Below are positions 1-9,327 of a stretch of DNA of 45,309 nt, in pieces. The translations under genes were made by a program, and so were the position numbers. Where the stretch lies: positions 1 through 45,309 of the forward strand of contig CACJEN010000008.1 in assembly GCA_902592445.1 (NCBI GenBank), given 5' to 3'. Each line of letters opens with the position of its first letter. The stretch's first letter is position 1. Under the pieces are notes generated by a model. The model worked only from the letters and a program-made list of their open reading frames with translations. It had not been told where the DNA came from and did no database searches. The stretch comes from an uncultured Pelagibacteraceae bacterium (lineage in GTDB: Bacteria > Pseudomonadota > Alphaproteobacteria > Pelagibacterales > Pelagibacteraceae).

Positions 1-1044
1 ATGTATATTTTAGTTGACGATGAAAATAGAGAGAACGAGGGAGATTTAGTTTTCTCTGCATCAGATGTTAATTACAAAAAAATAAATTTTATGGCTAAGT
101 ACGGAAGAGGATTAATCTGCTTAACATTAAATAATATACATGCAAAAAAATTGGGACTTAATTATATGGCACCTGTGAATCAATCTAGAAATAAAACTGC
201 TTTTACAGTTTCTATTGAAGCAAAAAAAGGAATAACAACAGGTATATCAGCAAAAGATCGCGCTAAAACAATTAGAGTTGCTACTAAAAAAAATCCCAAT
301 AAAAAAGAAATAGTTTCCCCCGGACATGTATTTCCTATTATTGCTCGAGACGGAGGAGTTCTTGTAAGAGCAGGTCATACAGAGGCATCCGTAGATATAG
401 CTAAACTGTCCAATAAACTTCCAGCTGCAGTTATATGTGAAATTATGAATGAGGATGGAACTATGGCAAAAGGTGAAGACTTATTTAAATTTGCAAAAAA
501 GCATAAACTTGCAATTGCAAAAATCGATGATTTGATCTCATTTAGATTGAAAAAAGAAAAGTTAATTAAATTAAAAAATACATCGAGTATAGTTGTACAA
601 AATCAAAAATATATTATTAAAGTATTTGAAAGTGTTTTAGATGGATCAGAACATTTTGCATTATTAAAAGGAAAAATTAATTTAAACTCTACACCAAGAG
701 TTAGGGTTATTTCATCCAACGTAGTTCAAAATTATTTAATTAATCAAAAATTACCAAATTCATTTAATAAAACATTATCTTACTTTAAAAAATATAATAA
801 CTGTGTTTTGGTTTTTATAAGAGATCCAAATTTAAAATCTGTCTCACAAACTCTTAAACAATATAAATCTAAGGAATTTTATAAAAAAGGGTTTGATAAA
901 CTCATTAAAAATTATGGTATAGGTGCTCAAATAATTAAAAGTCTTAAAATAAAAAATATGATTTTAGTAACAAGATCAACCAAAAAGGTTGTTGGTTTAG
1001 AAGGATATGGAATTAGAATACAAAAACAAGAAATAATAAAATGA
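1..1044 (+). CDS. ribBA: RibBA: 3,4-dihydroxy-2-butanone-4-phosphate synthase with a degenerate GTP cyclohydrolase II-like domain (5' end cut)
   Basis: Makes the four-carbon precursor of riboflavin from ribulose 5-phosphate. The RibB half spans about residues 1-185 and shows the acidic loop DDENRENEGDLV, TGISAKDRAKTI, PGHVFPI, RAGHTEASVD and CEIMNEDGTM. The family normally has about 20-30 residues before the acidic loop, which here starts at residue 6, so the real start is probably upstream of the window. Residues 190-347 align in position with GTP cyclohydrolase II, but the zinc-binding cysteine cluster and the surrounding catalytic signature are absent, so this half is probably inactive. 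The stop overlaps the ribH start by 4 bases (ATGA). Neighbours ribH, nusB and thiL form the usual alphaproteobacterial riboflavin operon. Confidence 0.93.
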   Translation: MYILVDDENRENEGDLVFSASDVNYKKINFMAKYGRGLICLTLNNIHAKKLGLNYMAPVNQSRNKTAFTVSIEAKKGITTGISAKDRAKTIRVATKKNPNKKEIVSPGHVFPIIARDGGVLVRAGHTEASVDIAKLSNKLPAAVICEIMNEDGTMAKGEDLFKFAKKHKLAIAKIDDLISFRLKKEKLIKLKNTSSIVVQNQKYIIKVFESVLDGSEHFALLKGKINLNSTPRVRVISSNVVQNYLINQKLPNSFNKTLSYFKKYNNCVLVFIRDPNLKSVSQTLKQYKSKEFYKKGFDKLIKNYGIGAQIIKSLKIKNMILVTRSTKKVVGLEGYGIRIQKQEIIK

Positions 1045-1433
1045 AAAAGAAAATATTAGTCATTATCGCAGATTATTATAAAGATATTTCAAATGATTTG
1101 TTGAAAAGCACTTTAAATAATTTAAACAAAAAACATTATTCTATTAAGATTCTTAAAGTGCCTGGAGTATTTGAGATACCAGTAACTATTTCAAGAAATA
1201 TAAATAAATACAATGGTTTCATTGCTTTAGGTTGTGTAATTAAAGGACAAACGCCACACTTTGATTTTATTTCTCAATCTGCAACAGATGCGATAATGAA
1301 ATTATCCATAAGTTCAAAAAAACCAATTGGAAACGGCATTATTACTTGCCTTAATAAAAAACAAGCTATTGCTAGAGGGAAAAAAGGACTAGAAGCTTCT
1401 GAAGCTGTAAAAGTTGTGTTAACCAATAAATAA
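1041..1433 (+). CDS. ribH: 6,7-dimethyl-8-ribityllumazine synthase
   Basis: Condenses the RibB product with 5-amino-6-ribitylaminouracil to give lumazine, the penultimate step to riboflavin. At 130 residues it is at the short end of the family, but the core is complete: VPGVFEIPV near residue 40, GCVIKGQTPHFDF with the general-base histidine near residue 75, and a C-terminal ARGKKGLEASEAV helix. It overlaps ribBA by 4 bases and is followed directly by nusB, so the genes are probably co-transcribed and translationally coupled. Confidence 0.95.
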   Translation: MKKKILVIIADYYKDISNDLLKSTLNNLNKKHYSIKILKVPGVFEIPVTISRNINKYNGFIALGCVIKGQTPHFDFISQSATDAIMKLSISSKKPIGNGIITCLNKKQAIARGKKGLEASEAVKVVLTNK

Positions 1434-1838
1434 ATGTCAATAATTTATAGTCCTAAAAATAACCCAAGGGTAATAATTATTCAAAAATTATATGGTCAAT
1501 TTTTTAATAAAGAAGAAAAATTAGCTTTTCCAAAACATAGATTTAAAAAATTTATTAAAGACGTAGTGAATGGTACATTAGAAAGAGATGAAGTAATTAC
1601 AGATGAGATTAATAATCATTTAAACAGTGATCTTAATATGATTAGATTAGACAAAGTATTTCAAGTAATAATAAAAAGTGCAATTTTTGAATTTTTATAT
1701 AAGCCAAGAACCTCAACTAAAATTATTATTAAGGAATACTTAAATGCTTCAAATTTTTTTATAGATATTTCTCAAACAAAATATCTTAACGCTTTGCTTG
1801 ATAAGATTTCTAAAAAAGTGCGATCACCTAATGGATGA
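1434..1838 (+). CDS. nusB: Transcription antitermination factor NusB
   Basis: Small all-helical RNA-binding protein that works with NusE in rRNA antitermination. The 134 residues match NusB length. Recognisable parts are the N-terminal RVIIIQKLYGQFF helix and the C-terminal half with RLDKVFQVIIKSAIFEFL followed by the IIKEYLNASNFF helix, the usual conserved block. It starts on the base after the ribH stop and ends overlapping the likely thiL start by 8 bases. Position between ribH and thiL is the standard alphaproteobacterial order. Confidence 0.9.
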   Translation: MSIIYSPKNNPRVIIIQKLYGQFFNKEEKLAFPKHRFKKFIKDVVNGTLERDEVITDEINNHLNSDLNMIRLDKVFQVIIKSAIFEFLYKPRTSTKIIIKEYLNASNFFIDISQTKYLNALLDKISKKVRSPNG

Positions 1839-2790
1839 TGATAAAATAATATCAAAATATTTAAAATATCTAGCCGCTAATAATCCTAGTTCTCTTAATC
1901 TTAATGATGATGTTTTTTTTGATAAAAAGAGACGTCTTGTCGTATCAACAGATACATATAATGAAAAAATTCACTTTAAAAATACTAAAAAACCAGATTT
2001 AATAATAAAAAAAATTATTCGTTCCTCTATATCTGATTTAATTTGCAAAGGTGTTAAACCTAAATATATTTTTTTATCAGCTTCAATAAATAATAGGTTG
2101 TCTAATCAAGCTAATTTTTTATTAATTGTTAAATCTTTAAAAGAAGAATTAAAAAAATATAAACTATTACTTAGTGGTGGAGATACAGCATATTCTAGTA
2201 CCACATCATTCACAGTTACTGTAATTGGTTTTGCAACAAAAATTGTAAAAAGAAATAATTCAGATATTGGTGATGCGATTTTTGTTACTGGTAATATAGG
2301 TGATGCCTATGCTGGATTAAAAATTTTAAATAAAAAAATTAAATCTACTAAAAGTTTAGAAAATTATTTTATAAAAAAATATTATATCCCTGATATTGCT
2401 TTCAAAATACACAAATATATGCCTTCAATTGCATCTTCATCTATTGATATATCTGATGGCCTTATCTTAGATCTTGAAAGAATGATTAATAATCAAAATT
2501 TAGGATATATTTTATCAATTAAAGATATTCCAATATCTAAAAATCTTCAAAAATTAATAGGGTTAAATAATTTTCAAAAGAAAAATTTTGTTTCTAATGG
2601 TGATGATTACCAAGTACTTTTTACATCTCCTATAAAGAAAGTTGAGCAAATAAAAAAATTATCTAAAAGAATCAATATAAAAATTACAAAAATAGGTACT
2701 ATTACGAATAAGCCCAATCAAATTATAAATACTAATGGAAATTATTTAAAAAGTATTAAAAATAAAGGTTATTTGCATAAGTTTAAATAA
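1831..2790 (+). CDS. thiL: Thiamine-monophosphate kinase
   Basis: Phosphorylates thiamine monophosphate to the active diphosphate cofactor. ThiL/AIR-synthase-like fold: NDDVFF near the N-terminus, VVSTDTYNEKIHF, the SDLICKGVKPKYIFLSASI segment, LLSGGDT, and SSSIDISDGLILDL in the C-terminal half. An in-frame ATG exists at 1798, but family N-termini fit the ATG at 1831 (MDDDKII), which overlaps the nusB stop (ATGGATGA); I chose that start, giving 319 residues. Last gene of the riboflavin/thiamine operon before a 77-base gap. Confidence 0.9.
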   Translation: MDDDKIISKYLKYLAANNPSSLNLNDDVFFDKKRRLVVSTDTYNEKIHFKNTKKPDLIIKKIIRSSISDLICKGVKPKYIFLSASINNRLSNQANFLLIVKSLKEELKKYKLLLSGGDTAYSSTTSFTVTVIGFATKIVKRNNSDIGDAIFVTGNIGDAYAGLKILNKKIKSTKSLENYFIKKYYIPDIAFKIHKYMPSIASSSIDISDGLILDLERMINNQNLGYILSIKDIPISKNLQKLIGLNNFQKKNFVSNGDDYQVLFTSPIKKVEQIKKLSKRINIKITKIGTITNKPNQIINTNGNYLKSIKNKGYLHKFK

Positions 2791-2798
2791 GTTAAATA

Positions 2799-2826
2799 TT
2801 GCCTTTTAGCTTTATTTTTGTAATGT
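2799..2826 (+). promoter_or_regulatory. Candidate sigma-70-type promoter for hppA
   Basis: TTGCCT (2799-2804) and TAATGT (2821-2826) are separated by 16 bases in the 77-base gap upstream of the pyrophosphatase gene. AAGGA (2859-2863) lies five bases before the ATG and is a plausible ribosome binding site. AT-rich background makes such matches common, so this is only suggestive. Confidence 0.35.
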
Positions 2827-2867
2827 CCGCTTTTTAAAAAACAAACCAAAAGAATTTTAAGGAAATT

Positions 2868-4979
2868 ATGAACTCATCTATCGAAACAATATTACTGTAT
2901 ACAATTTTTGCTGGTTTACTCTCTATAGTCTATGGATTTGTAACTGGTTCAAATATTTTAAAATCAAGTGCAGGAAATAGCAAAATGCAAGAAATTGCTT
3001 CTGCTATACAAATTGGGGCAAAAGCATATTTAAATAGACAATATAAAACTATAGCTATAGTTGGAGTAGTTGTTTTAGTAATAATTAGTTTCGCTTTTTC
3101 AATATTGGTGGGGATTGGTTATTTAATTGGTGCAGCTTTATCTGGAATAGCAGGATACGTAGGTATGCTTGTATCAGTACAAGCTAACGTCAGAACAGCG
3201 GAGGCCTCAAGAAAAGGCTTAGCGGAGGGTTTGTCAGTTGCGTTTAAGTCTGGTGCAATAACTGGTATGTTGGTTGCTGGTTTAGCTTTATTATCAATTG
3301 CAGTTTATTATTACATACTTCTAAAGTCTGGTGTTGATGAAAGAGAAATCGTTAATGCTTTAGTTGCTTTAGGATTTGGTGCTTCATTAATTTCTATCTT
3401 TGCAAGATTAGGTGGTGGAATTTTTACAAAAGGAGCAGATGTTGGAGCCGATTTAGTTGGAAAAGTTGAAGCAGGTATTCCTGAGGACGATCCAAGAAAT
3501 CCAGCAGTGATTGCAGACAATGTTGGAGATAATGTTGGTGATTGTGCCGGTATGGCTGCCGATTTATTTGAGACTTATGCCGTTACAATTGTAGCTACAA
3601 TGGTTTTATCATCTATTTTTTTTCAATCAGATATTAGTATGATGATATACCCTTTAACAATTGGTGGGGCATGTATAATTACTTCAATTATCGGTACATT
3701 CTTTGTTAAATTAGGAAATTCAAAAAATGTTATGAATGCTTTATATAAAGGTTTTATAGCAACAGCAATTTTATCTTTAGTAGTATTATATCCTGTTACA
3801 GATTATGTGATCGGTTTAGATGCCAATTATAGTTTTGGCGAAACTACATTTACAGGAATGAGTTTATATTATTGTGGTGTTGTTGGTTTAATTATAACTG
3901 GATTACTCATATGGATTACTGAATATTACACAGGTACAGATTATCGTCCCGTTAAAACAGTGGCTGCATCTTCAACAACCGGTCATGGTACAAATGTTAT
4001 TCAGGGTTTAGCTATTTCTATGGAAGCAACAGCTGTACCAGCATTAATAATTGTTGCTGGAATACTGATAACAAATGCAATTGCTGGTTTATTTGGTATT
4101 GCTATTGCTGTAACAACAATGCTTGCATTAGCAGGAATGGTTGTAGCACTTGATGCATATGGTCCAGTTACAGATAACGCTGGAGGAATTGCGGAAATGT
4201 CTAATCTGCCAAAAAATGTTAGAAAAACAACAGATGCATTAGATGCGGTAGGCAATACAACAAAAGCCGTAACTAAAGGATATGCTATAGGATCAGCTGG
4301 TTTAGGTGCTTTGGTTTTATTTGCAGCGTATACTGAAGATATTAAATATTTTTCAAAAGAAGCTGGTTCTAAACTAGAGGGAATAGTAGTTTCTTTTGAT
4401 TTATCAAATCCATTTGTAGTTGTTGGTTTATTAATTGGTGGAATGCTACCATACTTATTTGGTTCAATGGGAATGCAAGCAGTTGGTAGAGCAGGTGGCG
4501 CTGTTGTCATTGAAGTTAGAAGACAATTCAAAAAAATTCCTGGAATAATGAAACGTAAAGCAAAACCAGATTATGGTAAACTTGTTGATTTGTTAACTAA
4601 AGCTGCAATTAAAGAAATGGTAATACCTTCATTGTTACCAGTTTTATCTCCAATTGTTTTATACATTATAATTCTACCAATAGGCGGGCAAGTTGCTGCT
4701 CTATCTTCTGTCGGTGCAATGTTGCTTGGAGTAATTATAACTGGATTATTCGTTGCAGTTTCAATGACAGCAGGTGGTGGAGCTTGGGACAACGCCAAGA
4801 AGTATATTGAAGATGGTAAATTTGGTGGGAAAGGATCCGAAGCTCATAAAGCAGCAGTCACTGGCGATACAGTTGGAGATCCATACAAAGACACAGCAGG
4901 CCCAGCTGTAAATCCAATGATCAAAATAACAAATATTGTTGCTTTACTACTTTTAGCAGTTATAGCAGGTGGACATTAA
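2868..4979 (+). CDS. hppA: Membrane-bound proton-pumping inorganic pyrophosphatase
   Basis: Couples pyrophosphate hydrolysis to proton export across the inner membrane, saving energy from biosynthetic PPi. The 703-residue length and many hydrophobic segments fit the family. Diagnostic motifs are the pyrophosphate site [20 protein letters not shown] (about residues 205-224), the central [16 protein letters not shown] and the C-terminal [15 protein letters not shown] and [15 protein letters not shown]. The segment [10 protein letters not shown] carries lysine at about residue 466, where K+-dependent enzymes have alanine, which indicates the K+-independent H+-pumping class. The stop overlaps the convergent bamE stop by 4 bases, so no separate terminator fits between them. 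Confidence 0.97.
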   Translation: MNSSIETILLYTIFAGLLSIVYGFVTGSNILKSSAGNSKMQEIASAIQIGAKAYLNRQYKTIAIVGVVVLVIISFAFSILVGIGYLIGAALSGIAGYVGMLVSVQANVRTAEASRKGLAEGLSVAFKSGAITGMLVAGLALLSIAVYYYILLKSGVDEREIVNALVALGFGASLISIFARLGGGIFTKGADVGADLVGKVEAGIPEDDPRNPAVIADNVGDNVGDCAGMAADLFETYAVTIVATMVLSSIFFQSDISMMIYPLTIGGACIITSIIGTFFVKLGNSKNVMNALYKGFIATAILSLVVLYPVTDYVIGLDANYSFGETTFTGMSLYYCGVVGLIITGLLIWITEYYTGTDYRPVKTVAASSTTGHGTNVIQGLAISMEATAVPALIIVAGILITNAIAGLFGIAIAVTTMLALAGMVVALDAYGPVTDNAGGIAEMSNLPKNVRKTTDALDAVGNTTKAVTKGYAIGSAGLGALVLFAAYTEDIKYFSKEAGSKLEGIVVSFDLSNPFVVVGLLIGGMLPYLFGSMGMQAVGRAGGAVVIEVRRQFKKIPGIMKRKAKPDYGKLVDLLTKAAIKEMVIPSLLPVLSPIVLYIIILPIGGQVAALSSVGAMLLGVIITGLFVAVSMTAGGGAWDNAKKYIEDGKFGGKGSEAHKAAVTGDTVGDPYKDTAGPAVNPMIKITNIVALLLLAVIAGGH

Positions 4980-5437
4980 TCTAAATTAGTCTTTTTTCGA
5001 GAGGGAGCATTTACTTTCTCTCGGAAACTGGAAAATATATTATAGAGAGTATTGTCTGTTTCAAAATCTTTTGTCGTAATTTTTTTTACGTATTTAACAT
5101 CATTCATATCATTTAAATTTACTAATTGTTTATTTTGAACCAAGCCTTTATTGTTAAAATCAATTATTAAAATATTATTTTTGTTTAATTTTTTTATACC
5201 TAGCTTAAGTAAAGATTGGTTTTTTTGCTGTCTTTCAATATAAAACCACTTGTTTGGGTTAAATTCACTAATAGATGATGGGTATCCAATATTTTTAATT
5301 ATGTCATTTTTATTAGATTTATTAATAATAATATATTTCATCTTATTATCTAAAGATATAAAACCATGGTTTTTTGTTACTTTATTTGATGAACAAGCAG
5401 TGATAAAAAAAATAAATACTATATATAAAATACGCAT
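4976..5437 (-). CDS. bamE: BamE/SmpA-OmlA family outer-membrane lipoprotein
   Basis: Accessory subunit of the BAM complex that inserts beta-barrel proteins in the outer membrane. Residues 1-14 are a lipoprotein signal with lipobox ITAC (Cys15). The mature part has the BamE pattern: a helix [16 protein letters not shown] followed by a strand containing KWFYIERQ and then DFNNKGLV. At 153 residues it has the alphaproteobacterial OmlA length. Its ATG abuts the ATG of the divergent gene at 5438 (CATATG), so its promoter must lie inside that neighbour unless a start is misassigned. The call rests on motif pattern and synteny; sequence identity to BamE appears low. Confidence 0.8.
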   Translation of the reverse strand: MRILYIVFIFFITACSSNKVTKNHGFISLDNKMKYIIINKSNKNDIIKNIGYPSSISEFNPNKWFYIERQQKNQSLLKLGIKKLNKNNILIIDFNNKGLVQNKQLVNLNDMNDVKYVKKITTKDFETDNTLYNIFSSFREKVNAPSRKKTNLD

Positions 5438-5911
5438 ATGAATTCTGAATATCTAAATATTTACAACAATTTAATAAAATTAACTAGAAATAAAAATCTA
5501 TACTTAAATCTTGAGAGAAATGACGAATTTTCTGATCGACTATTGTTTCTTATGTTTCACTTTGCACTTTTTTTAAAAAAATTTAAACCTGAAATTAATA
5601 AAAAAAAATCGCAAGAATTGTTTGATTTTTTTATAAGACAAATTGAACTTTCTATTAGAGAAATAGGTTATGGTGATGTATCTGTTAATAAAAAAATGAA
5701 AGAATATGTTAATATGTTTTATGCTATACTTGATAAAATCGAAGTCACTGATATGTCAATTGACGAAAATATTGCAAATTTTTTCAGAAAAATATTCAAT
5801 TTAGATAAAAATATTAAGTTTTATGCGAATTATTATAAAAAATATAATGAATACCTTTCAAATAATACTTTAAATAACTTTACAAAAGATATAATAAACC
5901 ATAATTTTTAA
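5438..5911 (+). CDS. Ubiquinol-cytochrome c chaperone (CBP3/UQCC1-like)
   Basis: Assembly factor for the cytochrome bc1 complex, related to mitochondrial CBP3/UQCC1. The 157 residues contain the family pattern [18 protein letters not shown], then a helix ending [20 protein letters not shown] and the [12 protein letters not shown] helix. In Alphaproteobacteria this gene commonly lies divergent from bamE and upstream of plsX, as here. No ribosome binding site is possible in a non-coding leader because the start abuts the bamE start. Ends two bases before the L32 gene. Confidence 0.85.
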   Translation: MNSEYLNIYNNLIKLTRNKNLYLNLERNDEFSDRLLFLMFHFALFLKKFKPEINKKKSQELFDFFIRQIELSIREIGYGDVSVNKKMKEYVNMFYAILDKIEVTDMSIDENIANFFRKIFNLDKNIKFYANYYKKYNEYLSNNTLNNFTKDIINHNF

Positions 5912-5913
5912 AT

Positions 5914-6093
5914 ATGGCTGTACCTAAACGTAAAACGACGAAATCTAGAGCTGGTATGAGAAGATCTCATATAAAAGTTTCATCTAAGAATATAATTGAA
6001 GATAAAAAATCTGGTGAGTACAGATTATCTCACCACTTAGACTTAAAAACTGGATTTTACAAAGGAAGACAAGTTTTAGATCCTAAAGAATAG
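5914..6093 (+). CDS. rpmF: Ribosomal protein bL32
   Basis: 59-residue protein beginning [19 protein letters not shown], the standard L32 N-terminus, and ending [16 protein letters not shown]. No zinc-binding cysteines, so it is the cysteine-free form. It sits two bases after the bc1 chaperone stop and six before plsX. rpmF-plsX is a widespread pairing, but the yceD (DUF177) gene that often precedes it is absent here. Confidence 0.96.
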   Translation: MAVPKRKTTKSRAGMRRSHIKVSSKNIIEDKKSGEYRLSHHLDLKTGFYKGRQVLDPKE

Positions 6094-6099
6094 TTTTTT

Positions 6100-7107
6100 A
6101 TGACAGATCATATTACCATTGCTATTGACGCAATGGGTGGTGAAAATTCACCTGATAAAACCATAGAAGGTATTTCACATCATCTTAAAAACTCAGACAA
6201 TTCATTTTATTTAATTTTTGGAAATGAAAAATTAATAAACCCACTTATTAAAAAATATAAAATAAACTCAGATAAATACAAAATAATTCACACAGAGAAA
6301 ATTATAGAGGATACAGATACAGCTTTAGGCGCAGCTAAGAAAGGGAAAGATACAAGTCTTTGGCTCGCAATGGAAAGTTTAAAAAAAGGAGAGTCCGATT
6401 GTGTAGTTTCAGCTGGTAACACTGGAGCACTTTTTGTTATAGCAAAACTTAATCTTGAAATGATAACAAACATTGACAAACCCGCGTTATCAGCTCTATG
6501 GCCAAATAAAAATGGAATGAATGTGGTTCTTGATTTAGGAGCAAACATAGAATGTAATGAAAAAAATTTAATTGATTTTAGTGTAATGGGTTCAGCTTTA
6601 CATAAATCATTATTTGAAAATGAAATCTCAAAAGTGGCGTTACTTAATATTGGCTCTGAAGAAATAAAAGGAAATACAATTATTAAAAATACATACCAAG
6701 TCCTAAATGATAAAAAAAATAATTTATTTGAATTTTGTGGCTATATTGAAGGAAATCATATTATGGATGGAGATGTAAATGTAATAGTAACAGATGGTTT
6801 TACCGGTAATATTGCCTTGAAAACAGCAGAAGGCACAGCGAATTTTATAACATCTGAACTTAAAAAATCTATGACATCAAATTTCATAGGAAAATTTTCA
6901 TCTTTATTAAATATAAAAAATTTAAAAAAATTCAAAAATAAACTAGATCCAAGATTATATAATGGTGCTATATTACTTGGATTGAACAAGCCAGTAATAA
7001 AAAGCCATGGATCAACAGATGCAATTGGATTTGCAAATTCTCTTAAAGTTGGTGAAAAAGTTATAAAAGGACGATTGATTGATAAAATTAAAGAAAATAT
7101 AAATTAA
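6100..7107 (+). CDS. plsX: Phosphate acyltransferase PlsX
   Basis: Converts acyl-ACP to acyl-phosphate, feeding PlsY in the first step of phospholipid synthesis; peripheral membrane enzyme. 335 residues with IAIDAMGGENSP at the N-terminus, CVVSAGNTGALFV around residue 100, VLDLGANIEC, GFTGNIALKTAEG and a C-terminal HGSTDAIGFANSL. Starts six bases after rpmF and ends three bases before ihfA. fabH, which usually follows plsX, is not between them. Confidence 0.96.
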   Translation: MTDHITIAIDAMGGENSPDKTIEGISHHLKNSDNSFYLIFGNEKLINPLIKKYKINSDKYKIIHTEKIIEDTDTALGAAKKGKDTSLWLAMESLKKGESDCVVSAGNTGALFVIAKLNLEMITNIDKPALSALWPNKNGMNVVLDLGANIECNEKNLIDFSVMGSALHKSLFENEISKVALLNIGSEEIKGNTIIKNTYQVLNDKKNNLFEFCGYIEGNHIMDGDVNVIVTDGFTGNIALKTAEGTANFITSELKKSMTSNFIGKFSSLLNIKNLKKFKNKLDPRLYNGAILLGLNKPVIKSHGSTDAIGFANSLKVGEKVIKGRLIDKIKENIN

Positions 7108-7110
7108 TCA

Positions 7111-7401
7111 ATGAGAATCAACCTGACAAAAAAACAAATTGTAAATTCAATTTATATGCAAATTGGGTTTTCAAAAAAAATGTCAGAAAGTTTACTTGAG
7201 GATGTTTTTCAAATAATATTAAAAAATCTTATTTCAAACAAAAAAGTAAAGATTGCAAAATTTGGTACCTTTTCATTAAGAAATAAAAATGAACGTATTG
7301 GAAGAAATCCAAAGACAAAAGAAGTTAAAATAATTTCATCACGAAAAGTTGTTCTATTCAAACCTTCAAAAGAATTAAAAAATTACATAAATAATGACTA
7401 A
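7111..7401 (+). CDS. ihfA: Integration host factor alpha / HU-family DNA-bending protein
   Basis: Small nucleoid protein that bends DNA. 96 residues with the family layout: helical N-terminus (LTKKQIVNSIY), KKVKIAKFGTFSL, and the DNA-intercalating beta arm with GRNPKTKEV, then FKPSKELKNYIN. The alpha assignment comes from context: plsX and a MerR-type gene flank ihfA in Alphaproteobacteria. The last 8 bases overlap the MerR start. Confidence 0.88.
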   Translation: MRINLTKKQIVNSIYMQIGFSKKMSESLLEDVFQIILKNLISNKKVKIAKFGTFSLRNKNERIGRNPKTKEVKIISSRKVVLFKPSKELKNYINND

Positions 7402-7765
7402 AAAAACCTTCGATGCATATAAAACAATTGGTGAAGTAGCTGAAATGCTGAATTTAGTTAATTCAAAAAATGGATCATTATCAACACATACACTAAGATA
7501 TTGGGAAAAAGAATTTAAACAAATTAAACCAAAAATTTTAGCAGGAAATAGAAGATACTATGATGTTAAAACTATAGAGATAATCAAAAATATAAAATTT
7601 TTGTTAAAAGACAAAGGTATGACTATTGACGGAGTTAAAAAGCAACTAGATAATGATGAAACAAATCTTGACGAAACAGCTAATATATCTATAAACACAA
7701 AAAAAAATATTTTAAAAACTAAACTAAACAAAATTTCTAAATTGATAAAAGAAATAAAAAAATAG
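7394..7765 (+). CDS. MerR-family transcriptional regulator
   Basis: 123-residue protein with an N-terminal winged-helix MerR DNA-binding domain: YKTIGEVAEML, then HTLRYWEKEF and GNRRYYDVKTIEIIKNIKFLL, followed by KGMTIDGVKKQL. The C-terminal tail is short, Lys-rich and has no recognisable effector domain or metal-binding cysteines, so an inducer cannot be guessed. The 8-base overlap with ihfA suggests co-translation. It precedes the L33 gene by one base. Confidence 0.88.
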   Translation: MTKKTFDAYKTIGEVAEMLNLVNSKNGSLSTHTLRYWEKEFKQIKPKILAGNRRYYDVKTIEIIKNIKFLLKDKGMTIDGVKKQLDNDETNLDETANISINTKKNILKTKLNKISKLIKEIKK

Positions 7766-7766
7766 A

Positions 7767-7958
7767 ATGGCTAAAAAAACACACGTAAAGGTTAGACTTG
7801 TCCCAGAAGCTAAACCAGATAGTCCATTTTTCTATTATGTAAAAAAACCTGCTGGTGGTGAAAAAGCGAAGGTAAAACTAAAGGCAAAGAAATATAATCC
7901 TGCTACTAGAAAACATGAAGTTTTTGTTGAAAAAAAACTTCCACCTCACAGTAAATAA
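7767..7958 (+). CDS. rpmG: Ribosomal protein bL33
   Basis: 63-residue basic protein starting MAKKTHVKVRLVPEA, then FFYYVKK, KKYNPATRKHEVFVEKKL. This is the bL33 pattern (strand, YVTKKN-like turn, KKYdPvarkHv). Cysteine-free type. It is about eight residues longer than the usual 55, with extra sequence around the PAGGEKAKVK loop and at the C-terminus. It abuts the convergent chorismate mutase stop with no gap. Confidence 0.9.
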   Translation: MAKKTHVKVRLVPEAKPDSPFFYYVKKPAGGEKAKVKLKAKKYNPATRKHEVFVEKKLPPHSK

Positions 7959-8249
7959 TTATTTTTTTTTAAAATTTCTTCTTTCATAATCGATATATGC
8001 TAAAATCATATTTTTCCATATACGATTAGTTATTTTAGGATCGATCTTTTTTTTTAGTGATTTTTTTTTTATATTATTGAGGATTTTAGAAATTCGTTTT
8101 TTGTCAACTATTTCATTTTTGTAATTTTTAAGCTTAAGGACATCTTTGACTATATTGCTTCTTATACTTATTAGACTTAATAATTTATTATCTAAGATAT
8201 CTAACCTTTTTCTGAGTGCATTTAATTTTTTTCTATTTTCTGGCGACAT
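7959..8249 (-). CDS. AroQ-type chorismate mutase
   Basis: All-helical chorismate mutase converting chorismate to prephenate for Phe/Tyr synthesis. The 96 residues fit a single AroQ domain: LRKRLDILDNKLLSLISIR in helix 1, a KDVLKLKN stretch, then VDKKRISKILNNI and the final IWKNMILAYIDYE helix. No signal peptide and no fused prephenate dehydratase or DAHP-synthase domain, so it is the stand-alone cytosolic form. Its start lies 43 bases from the divergent ctaA start. Confidence 0.85.
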   Translation of the reverse strand: MSPENRKKLNALRKRLDILDNKLLSLISIRSNIVKDVLKLKNYKNEIVDKKRISKILNNIKKKSLKKKIDPKITNRIWKNMILAYIDYERRNFKKK

Positions 8250-8292
8250 TTCAACAATTGGAATTCTATATAAATATTATATTTAAATAAGC

Positions 8293-9327
8293 ATGTACAT
8301 AGAAATTAATAATAAATATAGACCCTATATTGCTCAATGGTTACTAATAATGTTTTTTTTAGTTTCTATAATGATAATTATTGGTGGCTTAACTAGGTTA
8401 ACAGATTCAGGTTTATCTATAACTGAGTGGGAGTTTTTTAAAGGTTTCTTCCCTCCAGTGAGTAAGAGTACTTGGATTGAATATTTTGAAGCTTATAAAA
8501 AAATTCCTGAATTTCAATTGCAGAACTTCAGCATGTCTCTCAGTGAGTTCAAAGTAATATTTTGGTGGGAATGGTTTCACAGATTTTTTGGAAGATTGAT
8601 TGGTTTATGTTTTTTACTTCCTTTGATATATTTTTCTTTTAAAATCAAATTAATAAATCTACTTCATTATTATTTGATATTTTTATTAATATGTTTTCAA
8701 GGTTTTATTGGATGGTATATGGTAAGTAGTGGATTAGTCGATAGAGTGGACGTAAGCCATTACAGGTTATCTGTCCATTTATTGATTGCTTTTTTAATTT
8801 TATCATTAATTTTATGGAATTATTTAAAATTAATAAAAATTAAAAGTACATCAAACAAGTTAAATCCTATAATTCCTCTTTTATTTATTATTTTAATTTT
8901 TACTCAAATAGTTATTGGTGCATTTGTATCAGGAATGGATGCAGGTAAAATTTATAATTCCTGGCCCTTAATGGGTAATTCATATTTTCCAGATGATAAT
9001 AATATAATTAATTTATTTAAATTATCTGCATTTAACGATCCATCATTAGTCCAATTTATTCACAGAAACTTAGCTTACGTTATAGTAATTTTTTATTTAT
9101 TTATTGTTTATAAAATTTATAAAGCAAAGATGTTTGGTTTATATAAATCGGTAAATGTATTAGGTATTTTACTTATTTTTCAGATTATTTTAGGAATTGT
9201 GACAGTTATATATGGTGCACAGATATATATCGCATCTGTACACCAAATAAGCTCAATTTTTTTAGTAAGTGCTTGTATATATTTTTATTTTATAAATACA
9301 AAATCTAACTTACAGCCTTCAAACTAG
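8293..9327 (+). CDS. ctaA: Heme A synthase
   Basis: Integral membrane enzyme oxidising heme O to heme A for cytochrome aa3 oxidases. 344 residues with eight apparent hydrophobic segments. Alphaproteobacterial-type signatures: GGLTRLTDSGLSITEW near residue 31, WWEWFHRFFGRLIG, SHYRLSVHL, GAFVSGMDAGKIYNSWPLMG and the late IHRNLAY and HQISS histidines that would ligate heme. The last 23 bases overlap the 3' end of the convergent metY gene. Confidence 0.95.
   Translation: MYIEINNKYRPYIAQWLLIMFFLVSIMIIIGGLTRLTDSGLSITEWEFFKGFFPPVSKSTWIEYFEAYKKIPEFQLQNFSMSLSEFKVIFWWEWFHRFFGRLIGLCFLLPLIYFSFKIKLINLLHYYLIFLLICFQGFIGWYMVSSGLVDRVDVSHYRLSVHLLIAFLILSLILWNYLKLIKIKSTSNKLNPIIPLLFIILIFTQIVIGAFVSGMDAGKIYNSWPLMGNSYFPDDNNIINLFKLSAFNDPSLVQFIHRNLAYVIVIFYLFIVYKIYKAKMFGLYKSVNVLGILLIFQIILGIVTVIYGAQIYIASVHQISSIFLVSACIYFYFINTKSNLQPSN

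Noticed and set aside
4001..4531. Long open frame antisense to hppA
   Set aside because: Pro/Ser/Thr/Ala-rich translation typical of the reverse complement of a conserved membrane protein; no start signal or family features.
5250..5441. Plus-strand frame inside bamE
   Set aside because: Shadow of the bamE signal and N-terminal region; hydrophobic by reverse complement only.
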